Shown here: positions 35,223 to 43,526 of the stretch, one piece after another
How positions within the stretch are numbered: position 1 is the stretch's first letter
Layout of the letters: the number at the start of each line of letters is the position of its first letter
Assembly (NCBI RefSeq): GCF_027857615.1
Contig: NZ_JAQIFT010000033.1
Coordinates: 20,791-84,790, forward strand
Source: Holtiella tumoricola
GTDB taxonomy: Bacteria; Bacillota; Clostridia; Lachnospirales; Cellulosilyticaceae
Length of the DNA: 64,000 bases
Direction of reading: 5' to 3'
Position numbers and translations under genes: made by a program
The notes under the pieces: model-generated
Database searches by the model: none
What the model saw: only the letters and a program-made list of their open reading frames with translations
Told to the model about the DNA's origin: nothing

Positions 35223-35329
35223 TATTGTAAACTTATTTTATATAAATACCGAAGAAAGCTTTTACGAAACAGTAACAAAAAAATTAAACGCTTATGGAAC
35301 GAATTTATATTAGTTTTAGGAGATAGATT
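35223..35329 (+). repeat. Repeated gene leader, copy b
   Basis: Counterpart of 33902-34007: TATTGTAAACTTA, AAGAAAGCTTTTACGAAAC, TAAACGC, ACGAATTTATAT and TTTAGGAGATAG before the ATG. The downstream proteins are unrelated, so the leader moved or was conserved independently of the coding part. Confidence 0.7.
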
Positions 35330-35815
35330 ATGATAATGTTTGGTAATGACAGTGGTCTTGATACACACGCCCCATTTATTTTAGACATTCATGATAATAT
35401 TGACAATGAACTTTACATTATAGTTTCACTTTCTACTCTTGGAGAAAAAGACAGTAACCTTAGCGATGTAGTAGAAAATAAGGTTCTATTGGATATGCTG
35501 AAAGAAAGCTCCCCAATAGAAATTGATAATAACAATATTTTTGAAATAATCTTTGAAAAGTACATAATATATCAGACATTGAATGAGTCCTATTGTTTAC
35601 ATGATGAGTACGAAATTGGACAAGGGAAATATTTTGTGGAAATACAGCGTTCTCATCTTCTTGATCAATTAGAAATTTTTGCTCCTGTTTGCACCGCTGA
35701 TGAAGATGGTGAATACTATCCATACAAACCTAGACATTTTCGTATAATAAGTCAAAACCATATATTGGAAGTCATCTCTGATAAGCAACCGATTATAAGA
35801 AAAGTTGCAAAATAA
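35330..35815 (+). CDS. Unknown solitary protein, possible orphan immunity protein
   Basis: A 161-residue acidic protein (MIMFGNDSGLDTHAP...). No motif is recognised. The middle (SPIEIDNNNIFEIIFEKYIIYQTL) and Tyr-rich end (DGEYYPYKPRHFRII) suggest a compact alpha/beta fold. It shares its leader with the gene at 34008 and is followed by boundary repeat copy 6 after a 420-base gap. Confidence 0.55.
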   Translation: MIMFGNDSGLDTHAPFILDIHDNIDNELYIIVSLSTLGEKDSNLSDVVENKVLLDMLKESSPIEIDNNNIFEIIFEKYIIYQTLNESYCLHDEYEIGQGKYFVEIQRSHLLDQLEIFAPVCTADEDGEYYPYKPRHFRIISQNHILEVISDKQPIIRKVAK

Positions 35816-36230
35816 TTGCATGGTTAAACTCATAAAATGAATAGAGGGTTATCCGAGGCCAATCGTGCAAACAGCTAGCCTACACGCACTGTACAGACTG
35901 CCTGACGTTGGATAACTACCATTGCTCTTAACCTCCAAGTGTAGGGACAGTCATAGTTTCACTTTCCTCAGATATGAGAATTATGTTTTTGTAAAACCCA
36001 TATGAATAAAGGGCTTTTAAAGAAAAGAAAAAGCAGATTTTTAATTTTGGGTACAGCAAAGCTATCCCTCACCGACATCGTTCTAGCCATTTTTCTTTGA
36101 AAGATCACGTGGTTTAGATAGTAGTATAATCTCAATTGTGTCAGTACCACCGCTATAGGCGATTTAGTGCTGTGAGCACCCCCTCTGTACCACTTATTTA
36201 AACCTACTGGGCAAAATCTAACTAATTATG
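35816..36230. other. Gene-free region with inverted repeats
   Basis: About 415 bases without a credible ORF. An inverted repeat GGTTATCC (35849-35856)/GGATAACT (35909-35916) encloses a 50-base loop, and the sequence up to 36230 contains further short repeats (two ACCAC-containing segments at 36148-36203). It may be a structured RNA or the remains of a mobile element. I cannot identify it. Confidence 0.4.
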
Positions 36231-36335
36231 AAATTAAGGCACTGTACTATGTTGATTTAGTACAGTGCCTTTACTTGCTATACCCCGAGTATCTGCCAAA
36301 AGATACTTGCATTAGGATAGTTAAGGCAAACGCTT
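36220..36335 (+). repeat. Cassette-boundary repeat, copy 6
   Basis: Fourteen base-pair hairpin AAGGCACTGTACTA/TAGTACAGTGCCTT (36236-36271), spacer TTGCTATACCC, then a diverged motif GAGTATCTGCCAAAAGATAC (36287-36306) and AGGATAGT. The stretch before the hairpin (AATTATGAAATTAAGG) is nearly the same as in copy 5. Confidence 0.7.
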
Positions 36336-36351
36336 TCATTATGATAGCATT

Positions 36352-36380
36352 TTGAAAAAAGGTGATTTTTGTAGTATAAT
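36352..36380 (+). promoter_or_regulatory. Sigma-A type promoter of the HEPN-like gene
   Basis: TTGAAA at 36352-36357, a 17-base spacer and TATAAT at 36375-36380, ending 35 bases before the ATG; AAAGGAGG is the ribosome site. Confidence 0.85.
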
Positions 36381-36415
36381 TAATAATCTCATACTTTTAA
36401 AAGGAGGATACTTAT

Positions 36416-37285
36416 ATGTTAGAAGCAACTTTTAGCCCTTTAATTCCAACTGAAAGTAGTTTAGATTTTTACAATGAATTCTATAACCAGTACTGTTTTA
36501 TTCAAATAAATGATATATTTCTATCATTTATAAAAGATAATCTTACACAGGATGGTAAGTCCAGCTTGGTTGAAACTTTAAATAATTTTAATGAAGATCA
36601 ACGAACTGCTGCTGTTTACTCCATTGGCGCTATGACGATGAATCCGTCTTTGATGAGAAGAGTCCAAGAAAACAGGGGCATCTCTGTAGAACTTTTCAAA
36701 AGTTTAAGCTCAGATAATATTGACCCATTAGAGTGGTATCAAAAAACAATTGAATTTTCAATGCTATATGCAACTTGTGAACAGGCATTGAGGGAGTATC
36801 TTGTTTCAAATGAAGTTGAAAGCACATCTATTAAAGAGGATAATATCTTAAATCTTCTTTTTAAAAAACTAACAGATCTTTCATTAAGAGACAAATTCCT
36901 AACAGAACTTTCAAATGCAACATCTAACATAATTAAATCTGAGAATGAATTAAAATCAACATGGAAATACTTTACCGTATTTCGTCATGATTTAGCACAC
37001 GCAGGTGGTAGAAGTACCAATAGAATTAAGGACAAGATGAATGATGTAATTGAAAAAAACAAAAAAGAATTTGATAACGTAAATAGTGCCATGTTCTTAG
37101 AATTACCAGACGAATATGAGTTTTTTTTCACCAATCCATTTGAAAGTCTTTTTGTTACTATATCTGATATACACTTAAATTTTTTCAGAAATATGACCAT
37201 TATAATTATAGAAAGCCTTGAGAGAACACACAATCCAAAACCATACGAAATAGACAATTTCGATCCGTATAAATTACCCAACTGA
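36416..37285 (+). CDS. HEPN-like protein, candidate abortive-infection factor
   Basis: A 289-residue, mainly helical protein. At about residues 193-198 it has RHDLAH, fitting the HEPN ribonuclease motif RX4-6H with a polar residue after Arg. The preceding helix (STWKYFTVF) and the long N-terminal helical part fit HEPN proteins used in abortive infection or toxin systems. No partner nucleotidyltransferase gene is adjacent. It has its own strong promoter and a terminator, so it is an independent cargo gene next to the ICE core. The nuclease role is inferred. Confidence 0.6.
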   Translation: MLEATFSPLIPTESSLDFYNEFYNQYCFIQINDIFLSFIKDNLTQDGKSSLVETLNNFNEDQRTAAVYSIGAMTMNPSLMRRVQENRGISVELFKSLSSDNIDPLEWYQKTIEFSMLYATCEQALREYLVSNEVESTSIKEDNILNLLFKKLTDLSLRDKFLTELSNATSNIIKSENELKSTWKYFTVFRHDLAHAGGRSTNRIKDKMNDVIEKNKKEFDNVNSAMFLELPDEYEFFFTNPFESLFVTISDIHLNFFRNMTIIIIESLERTHNPKPYEIDNFDPYKLPN

Positions 37286-37289
37286 AATA

Positions 37290-37325
37290 AAGCTGTGCCA
37301 GTGTAATTTGGCACAGCTTATATTT
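37290..37325. terminator. Terminator between convergent HEPN-like and VirB2-like genes
   Basis: AAGCTGTGCC-loop-GGCACAGCTT followed by TATATTTTT on the plus strand and a T/A-rich tail on the minus strand. Confidence 0.85.
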
Positions 37326-37329
37326 TTAC

Positions 37330-37671
37330 CTACAAGCCAATTACATCCCAAATATACAGTGGAGCAGTTAGGGTAAACACTAAACAAGCAAAAAGAATTG
37401 CCGGAGCTGCCCACTCAAATTGGCCTGATTTGCGATAATCAAAATAACTTAATCCTAACTTGGCAAAGAAAAATACGGCCAAAATGAGATCGATTGCTGG
37501 GAATACTACCTTGTTAACTACTGTCTTGATCTGTCCTGAGGCATCATTCCAAGTGTTTTCAATTGCTCCTGCTACATCTCCTTTCCCCGCTGCAAAAGCT
37601 GTGGTGCTGAAAGCAAAACACACAAGCAGTGCAACCACAAGGCAAAGTACATACTTCTTGTTTTTTGTCAT
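37330..37671 (-). CDS. VirB2-like small membrane protein (DUF3852 type)
   Basis: A 113-residue protein with a signal peptide (cleavage near AFA-AGKG, residue 27) and two membrane segments (about 58-75 and 90-110). This layout and its place in the conjugation block match the VirB2-like/DUF3852 proteins of Tn1549-type ICEs, the presumed T4SS pilin or channel subunit. The sequence is otherwise unspecific. A terminator separates it from the upstream gene, so it may have its own promoter or use read-through. Confidence 0.7.
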   Translation of the reverse strand: MTKNKKYVLCLVVALLVCFAFSTTAFAAGKGDVAGAIENTWNDASGQIKTVVNKVVFPAIDLILAVFFFAKLGLSYFDYRKSGQFEWAAPAILFACLVFTLTAPLYIWDVIGL

Positions 37672-37699
37672 AAATTAAAATCCACCTTTCTGTTTAATA

Positions 37700-37750
37700 G
37701 CAAAAGCCTTGCATGGTAAGAGCATACGTTACTCTCATTTGCAAGGCTTC
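37700..37750 (-). terminator. Intrinsic terminator
   Basis: Minus-strand AAGCCTTGCA-long loop-TGCAAGGCTTTTG between the ART-like gene and the VirB2-like gene, with an inner GAG/CTC pair. Confidence 0.75.
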
Positions 37751-37758
37751 ACTTAATT

Positions 37759-38169
37759 CTAATATTTCAGGGTTTGCTGAAACTTTAAATCCCCACGGTA
37801 TCCAAGCTTTAAGTTGCTGAATTCTTCTGCCAGTGCTTTTTGCTTATTTGTGCATCCGCTGTCGACTTCTTGATTCCACTTTACAGATTCGCCATTTTGA
37901 TACCTGGGTGTAAGTTTCAAAATACCAAAGTCATCGGGAGCGAACTTTGGATACCTCATGGGCAGTCCATTGACACCGAGATACAGACCGCCCTCGTTTA
38001 TCACCGTTAGCTCCATCAAACGCAGAGTATCTTCCAAGGAAGCACAAAACCAACACTTCTTATCTCTATACCTCCGTATTTTACCGTCTGACAGGATACT
38101 GCCCAAATTCTCCTTTTTCGTATAATGATACACTTCTGACTGTGGTGCTTTAATACGTTCATAAGCCAT
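37759..38169 (-). CDS. ART-fold-like protein (DarT/KptA-like N-terminus), unknown role
   Basis: A 136-residue protein. Its start VYHYTKKENLGSILSDGKI is the pattern YHYT-x-NL-xSIL-DG of ADP-ribosyltransferase-fold proteins such as DarT, KptA and related toxins. The next segment KKCWFCASLEDTLRLM fits the family's second core strand. The third catalytic element is not clear, so activity is uncertain. It overlaps the stop of the secreted 566-residue protein by 11 bases and is thus in the same operon. No partner antitoxin is adjacent. Confidence 0.6.
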   Translation of the reverse strand: MAYERIKAPQSEVYHYTKKENLGSILSDGKIRRYRDKKCWFCASLEDTLRLMELTVINEGGLYLGVNGLPMRYPKFAPDDFGILKLTPRYQNGESVKWNQEVDSGCTNKQKALAEEFSNLKLGYRGDLKFQQTLKY

Positions 38170-39859
38170 AGATATCCTCCTTGTTACGGTTTAGAGGTGC
38201 CACATGCCAGTCATCCCATAATGAGCCACGGATGATTAAACTGTCGGTTAGATTCGCTGAAAGCATACCCACTGGTGTCCAACTATCAATTACCCATGTA
38301 TTGACTTCATAGGCTCCGTTAGGCATCCAAATGGGTGTAAAATGGGTGTGGTTTTTATAGGTGGAATAATGGTTTTTCTGAAATTCAAATTGTCCACTAC
38401 CCATACGTTCTAATAGTCGCCAATAGGTTTTGTAGTTAAATTCAGGGAAATAGCTGACAGCATTTTGTGGCTTGCTGACAGCCGAGCTTTGATTGGTACT
38501 GACCGATGAAGATACCTTTTGGTTGATGCCGTACCCTGATTTCATAACACGACCACTGGCAGTTGGATTTTTACTGTCACAGGTAATATTCATATTAGCA
38601 GAAAAGGTCGCATAATAGCGGTTCAAATCGAACTCCCACCATCCATGGTCACACCACCAATATCCATCTTCACTGTTGCCGTGGCGCACCCAATATTCCT
38701 GCCACCGTGGGTACCAAATGCTCCAATCTGCCCTTGTTTTTTCTTCTCTTTGTGGAACAGGCTCTTGACGAAAACGATCATTTCGGTCATCTGCAACAGG
38801 ATTTGGAGGTGGGTTCTTATCAAGGTCAACGATCTTACAATTGATAGTTGTCTTGTTCGTTCCTCCGGGGCCTCGCACCGATACATTGATTACCATATCT
38901 TGCTCCGTATCGGGTGTTTTCCACTTCACCCAAGCAAGCTGGCTGTCACCCTCGGGGTAATAAACATTACCTACATTGTAAGTTCTGCCATCAATATAAA
39001 AGCTAACATTTGTAGGATTGTCAGGATCAGACTGACCACCACTAACCATCACTGATGTGATGACCTCGGTATTGACACGATATTCATAATCATAGGTGGA
39101 TACCAACGGTGGTTCCGGCTGCTCGGTAAATCGCACAATACCGAGTCCAAGGGAGGATTTAATATCTGCGTTGGAAGCTGCTTTGGTTTTACTTCCGTTC
39201 CATGCAGAATAGCCAAGATCGGACACTTCAAGGAACATGGCAAGAGGAAGGTTTTTATGGCTGAGTGAAACCATACGTCTACGAAGCAAACCATTTACTT
39301 GCTCATCATAGAGAGCTGCCTCGGTAGCAGTGGTTGCAACCATTACACCCTCGAACTTGTAAATTGCCAATGGTTCTAGTAATAACTTGTAATCTCCACC
39401 GATTAGCACCTCGTAGTTCATACCTGTTAAATTTGCAATGGAACGAATTACCTGCTCATCAGTAAAATAGCTTTTTATTGCTGCAATGTTGTTTCTACCA
39501 TTGGAACTTACAATACGAGGTAATGCTTGTGAGGGTTTGTAAAATAAATAAGCACTTTTACTTGGTGTTAATCCCATTCCATTGGTATAGCTAAGTTTAC
39601 TTACTTTTCCAAAATGCAATCGCACATTAGTAGGTGATTTATTTGTCAAATCTATTGGTGTTGTCACAGGCGAATGGGTTTCTGCTTTTACTACCGTTAC
39701 TCGGACTCCATCATCTCCAAACCACACGTTAGTGCTTGTGCCACTTCCCATGCCACCGCCACCGCCATCTAAATTTCCATCCCCTACAGCAAATGCAGGA
39801 ACAGAAAAGCAAAACACAATGGCAAGGATTAGACATAGTGAGGCTAGTGTTTTTCTCAT
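38159..39859 (-). CDS. Secreted conserved ICE protein
   Basis: A 566-residue protein with a classical signal peptide (MRKTLASLCLILAIVFCFSVPAFA). The following Gly-rich linker and several Ig-like segments (SVMVSGGQSDPDNPTNVSFYID, INVSVRGPGGTNKT) suggest an extracellular surface or channel-associated protein. A Trp/Tyr-rich part (WYPRWQEYWVRHG, WWCDHGWWEF) lies at about residues 375-415. Similar proteins occur at this position in related ICEs, but no function is known to me. Confidence 0.7.
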   Translation of the reverse strand: MRKTLASLCLILAIVFCFSVPAFAVGDGNLDGGGGGMGSGTSTNVWFGDDGVRVTVVKAETHSPVTTPIDLTNKSPTNVRLHFGKVSKLSYTNGMGLTPSKSAYLFYKPSQALPRIVSSNGRNNIAAIKSYFTDEQVIRSIANLTGMNYEVLIGGDYKLLLEPLAIYKFEGVMVATTATEAALYDEQVNGLLRRRMVSLSHKNLPLAMFLEVSDLGYSAWNGSKTKAASNADIKSSLGLGIVRFTEQPEPPLVSTYDYEYRVNTEVITSVMVSGGQSDPDNPTNVSFYIDGRTYNVGNVYYPEGDSQLAWVKWKTPDTEQDMVINVSVRGPGGTNKTTINCKIVDLDKNPPPNPVADDRNDRFRQEPVPQREEKTRADWSIWYPRWQEYWVRHGNSEDGYWWCDHGWWEFDLNRYYATFSANMNITCDSKNPTASGRVMKSGYGINQKVSSSVSTNQSSAVSKPQNAVSYFPEFNYKTYWRLLERMGSGQFEFQKNHYSTYKNHTHFTPIWMPNGAYEVNTWVIDSWTPVGMLSANLTDSLIIRGSLWDDWHVAPLNRNKEDIYGL

Positions 39860-39881
39860 AGAAACTCTCCTTTCTGCAAAG

Positions 39882-39915
39882 AAAAAAATGCACCGCCTTT
39901 GCAGTGCATTTTCTT
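39882..39915 (-). terminator. Intrinsic terminator
   Basis: Minus-strand AATGCACTGC-loop-GCGGTGCATTTTTTTC between the DUF6550-like gene and the secreted 566-residue protein. Confidence 0.85.
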
Positions 39916-39929
39916 TGCTTATTTATGTT

Positions 39930-40490
39930 TTAGTCCATAATGCCGACTTTATTTCCGTTCTCATACATATCCTCAGCAACGCTTCCATGTCCATCGCCTA
40001 CATCATCAATCCAACCAAACCCCGGCACATAGATTTTACCATCACTTTTATCCCCACTTTGAGGCTGATTATCAGCCTTTGGTGGTGTAACTGGCTTTTC
40101 TACCTTGTCGTGATCCTGAACCTTATCATTTTCCGTCACGGGATCACCATTGGGTTTCTGATTTTGGTTGGTCAGTTCTTCTTCTGTGTAGGTAGGCTTT
40201 TCGGGTATATTGGGCTGGATGGTTTGGTCGGTGCCTATGTCATCACCGTTTGAATTTTCGGATTGCTCGGGAACTTTGATGTCAGGCACGGTGGTGTCAT
40301 TTTCTTTCTCTGTGATATCTAGTGTTTCCACCACCACACTCTGCCCATCATTGTTTTGTGGTGGAATCTCCACATCGTTTATTGGTGCAATTCTGAACTG
40401 TCCTGTAATCAATGTAATGAGAAGTGCACTCACAGCAAGTCCTCCTGCAACTGTCAACCATTTCTTTGTTTTATCGTTCATATTTTTCAT
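39930..40490 (-). CDS. Single-pass surface protein with proline/acid-rich linker (DUF6550-like)
   Basis: A 186-residue protein. One N-terminal membrane segment (about residues 12-28) is followed by a long disordered Pro/Glu/Gln/Asn-rich stretch, and then a compact C-terminal motif IYVPGFGWIDDVGDGHG. The layout is that of a small extracellular anchor or spacer protein. Similar proteins occur next to Tad genes in Clostridial ICEs. The exact family name is uncertain. Confidence 0.6.
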   Translation of the reverse strand: MKNMNDKTKKWLTVAGGLAVSALLITLITGQFRIAPINDVEIPPQNNDGQSVVVETLDITEKENDTTVPDIKVPEQSENSNGDDIGTDQTIQPNIPEKPTYTEEELTNQNQKPNGDPVTENDKVQDHDKVEKPVTPPKADNQPQSGDKSDGKIYVPGFGWIDDVGDGHGSVAEDMYENGNKVGIMD

Positions 40491-40579
40491 AAGCGTTATC
40501 CTCCTGTATTTTTGTTAAGCCACACATTACCATAGAAAGCAAATAATAGCTACTGAAAGATTTAGACATTATAACAATG

Positions 40580-41131
40580 TTAAAATTTCGGTGTATAACC
40601 GGCACTATTTTTCACCTTAATCTGCATCGGTGGCAGAAGTTTTCCACCAAAGGAGACAGGGACTTCAAGCATAATAGTGCTGTCAATTTTGAACCTTTCA
40701 CCGTCACGGTCTGCTGTGGCAAGAGGTGCATTCTCAATATCTACATTAAGATTCCATATCCGAAACTGCATTTCCGTAGTATCGCTTACACCCTTGACGT
40801 GATAATCATTCTCTACCGAAAGACCTAGTATATTATCTATTTTATCATAAATATCGCCATAATCAATGGATTCCTCAAAGTCCTCTGTCGATGGCTGATA
40901 ACCGCCCGAATACCCCTCTCTTACACCATGGTACACTTCATCATAGTTCTCTACCACCGTTGAAATGACCGCATCTTGCAAGGCATCTCGTACACCCTGT
41001 GCCACAATCATGAGACGAAAGTATTCAGAGATACCCGTAAAAATCATTACCAGTATAAGGGTGATTGCAACAGCTAAAGGATAACCGTTGCCACGGTTGT
41101 TTTTAAGTGAATGATTTAGTTTTCTAATCAT
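40580..41131 (-). CDS. TadE-like pseudopilin
   Basis: A 183-residue protein. The N-terminus MIRKLNHSLKNNRGNGYPLAV leads into one hydrophobic helix, as in TadE-type minor pilins. The remaining part is extracellular. Start ATG 41131 follows AGGAGAATA, preferred to 41167. The NNRG-x-GY motif before the hydrophobic helix recurs in the next gene and in the gene at 51265, suggesting cleavage by the prepilin peptidase encoded at 46871. Confidence 0.75.
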   Translation of the reverse strand: MIRKLNHSLKNNRGNGYPLAVAITLILVMIFTGISEYFRLMIVAQGVRDALQDAVISTVVENYDEVYHGVREGYSGGYQPSTEDFEESIDYGDIYDKIDNILGLSVENDYHVKGVSDTTEMQFRIWNLNVDIENAPLATADRDGERFKIDSTIMLEVPVSFGGKLLPPMQIKVKNSAGYTPKF

Positions 41132-41221
41132 TATTCTCCTTTCCACGAAATTCGGTCGCAGGTACAAAGGTATAAATTAAGACAATTTTTGTATGTGAAA
41201 TTTGATCCAGCATCACGCTGG

Positions 41222-41626
41222 TCATTTCCAGTACACCTCACTTTTTCCTATAGCTTCACCTCTGATGGTAACAGGAAATGAGCCAAACTCTCCAAACAGG
41301 CCGATATCCATACGATAGATTACCACAACAGAAATTTCCTCGTTCAACTGGATACGTCCCGTGCGAGACCAACTCACTTCGGGAGCGATACCTGTCTTTT
41401 CTACAAGGAGCTGTTCTCGCCTTGCTGTTTCAGAGCCAATTCGCCCTACAATCTCAGCTTCACGAACAAGTTCAGTTGCAAAGGTATCTACCTTTTGCTT
41501 GGCGATGTAGGCTGGAAATACTTTAACAGCTAAGGCAATAACGATCATGGCACAAAGAACAAGCACCACCACATCAATATATCCCTCACCACGGTTGTTT
41601 TTTATTGACTTTCGTAATCTGTTCAT
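41222..41626 (-). CDS. DUF4320 pilin-like protein
   Basis: A 134-residue protein: short basic N-terminus, NNRGEGY, a hydrophobic helix (IDVVVLVLCAMIVIALAV) and a C-terminal strand-rich domain. The family (DUF4320) accompanies Tad genes in Clostridial ICEs and behaves like a TadE/minor pilin by layout. Start ATG 41626 after AAAGGAGAG. It is downstream of tadC in one operon. Confidence 0.78.
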   Translation of the reverse strand: MNRLRKSIKNNRGEGYIDVVVLVLCAMIVIALAVKVFPAYIAKQKVDTFATELVREAEIVGRIGSETARREQLLVEKTGIAPEVSWSRTGRIQLNEEISVVVIYRMDIGLFGEFGSFPVTIRGEAIGKSEVYWK

Positions 41627-41718
41627 TTGCTCTCCTTTCATTTTTTTGTCACAGACACAAAGCTTTAAGTTATCCATAAATTTTGTGTGCGAATTGCGTG
41701 GCGATGCTCACAGCCCTC

Positions 41719-42600
41719 CTACAACATTCCACCAAGGGAACGGATAATCTCAAAGATAATGACCACCATATACATCATGAGGAAACACATCAGCATGAGG
41801 AAGCTGAACACTCGGATTTTTGGCGGTATCTTCAAAGCTTCGGCTTTTAGTCGCTGCAGTTCTAACTGTTTCATATCGTGGGAGAGCATTTGAAAGTACA
41901 TCCCCCCATCATCACCACGAAGCACACCGATTAGACCTCTTGTGATGTCAGATAACATGTGGGAATTCAGTCTTGACTCAAAACGTGTGAGAGCTGCCTC
42001 GTAGCTTGAGGAACGCATATCAGCCGTTACAATATCAAGCTCTCTTGCAAAGTCCTCGCCTGCATTTTTCTTGTAGTGTTCAAGCATAGAGAGGACATCT
42101 CGGCTCGCCTTTAGCTCCTGTGTAATGGTGGCTACAAAGCGTGGCAGCTCCACTTCAATTTTTTCTCGCTTTGCAGATAGCTTTTCATCTGCTTTGCGAA
42201 TTTCCTTGAAATAGACAATCACTGCAAGGAACAACACCACGGGAGCAAGAAGCGGGAACACCAAAAGACAAGGGAATATGGCAAGAACAATCAATCCTGC
42301 TTTTAAGATGACATTCGCCATAAATTCCTCTGCGGTTTCTTTCATGCCTGCAGCATTTAAGGTGTTCTGCATACGGATTTTTTTGTACTCATCCATAGGC
42401 AGATATTTGGCAAGCTTTACTGCCCATCCGCTGATTAAGGCATCTATACTTTTGGCTTTTTCGCCACTTTGCTTTGTAGCAGAAAGCATTGCCTTTCCTG
42501 TTCGAAGGCTTGGTAGCTTTAGCACATCGGCAAGGATAAAGAATAGCCCTACACCAAACAATGTGCCAAAAAGTAAAATTAAGAATTGCAATGATTTCAC
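41719..42600 (-). CDS. tadC: TadC-like pilus platform protein
   Basis: A 293-residue inner-membrane protein of the GspF/TadC type with membrane segments at about 5-22, 110-150 and 270-290. The cytoplasmic domain (LPRFVATITQELKASRDVLSML) is the conserved T2SF region. It pairs with TadB as platform of the Tad/type IVc pilus. It overlaps tadB by four bases. Confidence 0.88.
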   Translation of the reverse strand: MKSLQFLILLFGTLFGVGLFFILADVLKLPSLRTGKAMLSATKQSGEKAKSIDALISGWAVKLAKYLPMDEYKKIRMQNTLNAAGMKETAEEFMANVILKAGLIVLAIFPCLLVFPLLAPVVLFLAVIVYFKEIRKADEKLSAKREKIEVELPRFVATITQELKASRDVLSMLEHYKKNAGEDFARELDIVTADMRSSSYEAALTRFESRLNSHMLSDITRGLIGVLRGDDGGMYFQMLSHDMKQLELQRLKAEALKIPPKIRVFSFLMLMCFLMMYMVVIIFEIIRSLGGML

Positions 42601-43526
42601 CTCCTATACTCTATAGGCTGTGTTAACTTGATGACACGAGCCATGGATACAAACATGATGATAAAACAAACAGCAAGAACCATTTGCCCCGGTGCAGTAT
42701 ACATGAGTGTGCCGTACCAGTCCTTGTTTAAGAAGTACAGCAATGGGATGTTAGATAGCATTAGGATTTGCATGGAGATAAACTCTTTTCTCGGCTCAAA
42801 GACCAAGTTCTCCAGTTCACCGTTTACCACTCGCATATCACTTAGCTTTGTCACAATCGGCGTCAAGGTGCTTTTCAGACTGCGGTCATGCTGACAGGCA
42901 ATCATGGCATCGCACCATTCACGGAATACAGCATTATCTATCTGTTCACGCATAGCCACAAGTGCTGCTATAATGTCTGGATTGATCATCTTAATGCGGT
43001 AGGTAAAAGCCTTAAATACCGACAGTACAGGTGGGTTTAAGTATCCGATGTTTTCCTCTACGGCTGTTACAATATCCTCATTTCGCAGGTATGCAGTGGT
43101 GATAATGGAAAGAGCCGTTTCAAGCTCTGAGGCAATATCTTTCTTGAAGTGGGATTGGGTAAGGCGCACATACCAAAAGGGCAACATCATACACCCGATT
43201 GCAAGCACAGGTACCGCAAAGAAGTTACCAATCATAATGGCAATGGAAGCTCCCACAGCAAAAAGTGCCAGTGATAGCAGACAGAGAAATGGAAACTGCT
43301 TGCTTCTACCGGTGACTTTGAGGATTTCCTGTACCTCTTTGATTTCTCGCTTGAAGAAACCTACCTTTTTACGATTGGTGCTTTCTTTAATTTCAGCCTT
43401 TAAGCTTGTGGAGTTTGAGAGCAATCTTGCAAAGATGCCATCGGTAAACTCGGCAGGCGAAATGGACAGCAAAATAAAAAAGCCTGTAATCATTCCGACA
43501 CAGGCAAGGAGTAATATCAAATTCAA
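42597..43526 (-). CDS. tadB: TadB-like pilus platform protein
   Basis: A 309-residue membrane protein of the GspF/TadB type, with N-terminal and C-terminal membrane helices and a central T2SF domain (ELETALSIITTAYLRNEDIVTAVEEN). It overlaps both tadA and tadC by four bases, the coupled order of Tad loci. Confidence 0.88.
   Translation of the reverse strand: MNLILLLACVGMITGFFILLSISPAEFTDGIFARLLSNSTSLKAEIKESTNRKKVGFFKREIKEVQEILKVTGRSKQFPFLCLLSLALFAVGASIAIMIGNFFAVPVLAIGCMMLPFWYVRLTQSHFKKDIASELETALSIITTAYLRNEDIVTAVEENIGYLNPPVLSVFKAFTYRIKMINPDIIAALVAMREQIDNAVFREWCDAMIACQHDRSLKSTLTPIVTKLSDMRVVNGELENLVFEPRKEFISMQILMLSNIPLLYFLNKDWYGTLMYTAPGQMVLAVCFIIMFVSMARVIKLTQPIEYRR

Noticed and set aside
35968..36150. 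Minus-strand 60-codon frame in the gene-free region before copy 6
   Set aside because: No ribosome site and composition unlike a protein; the region has inverted repeats instead.
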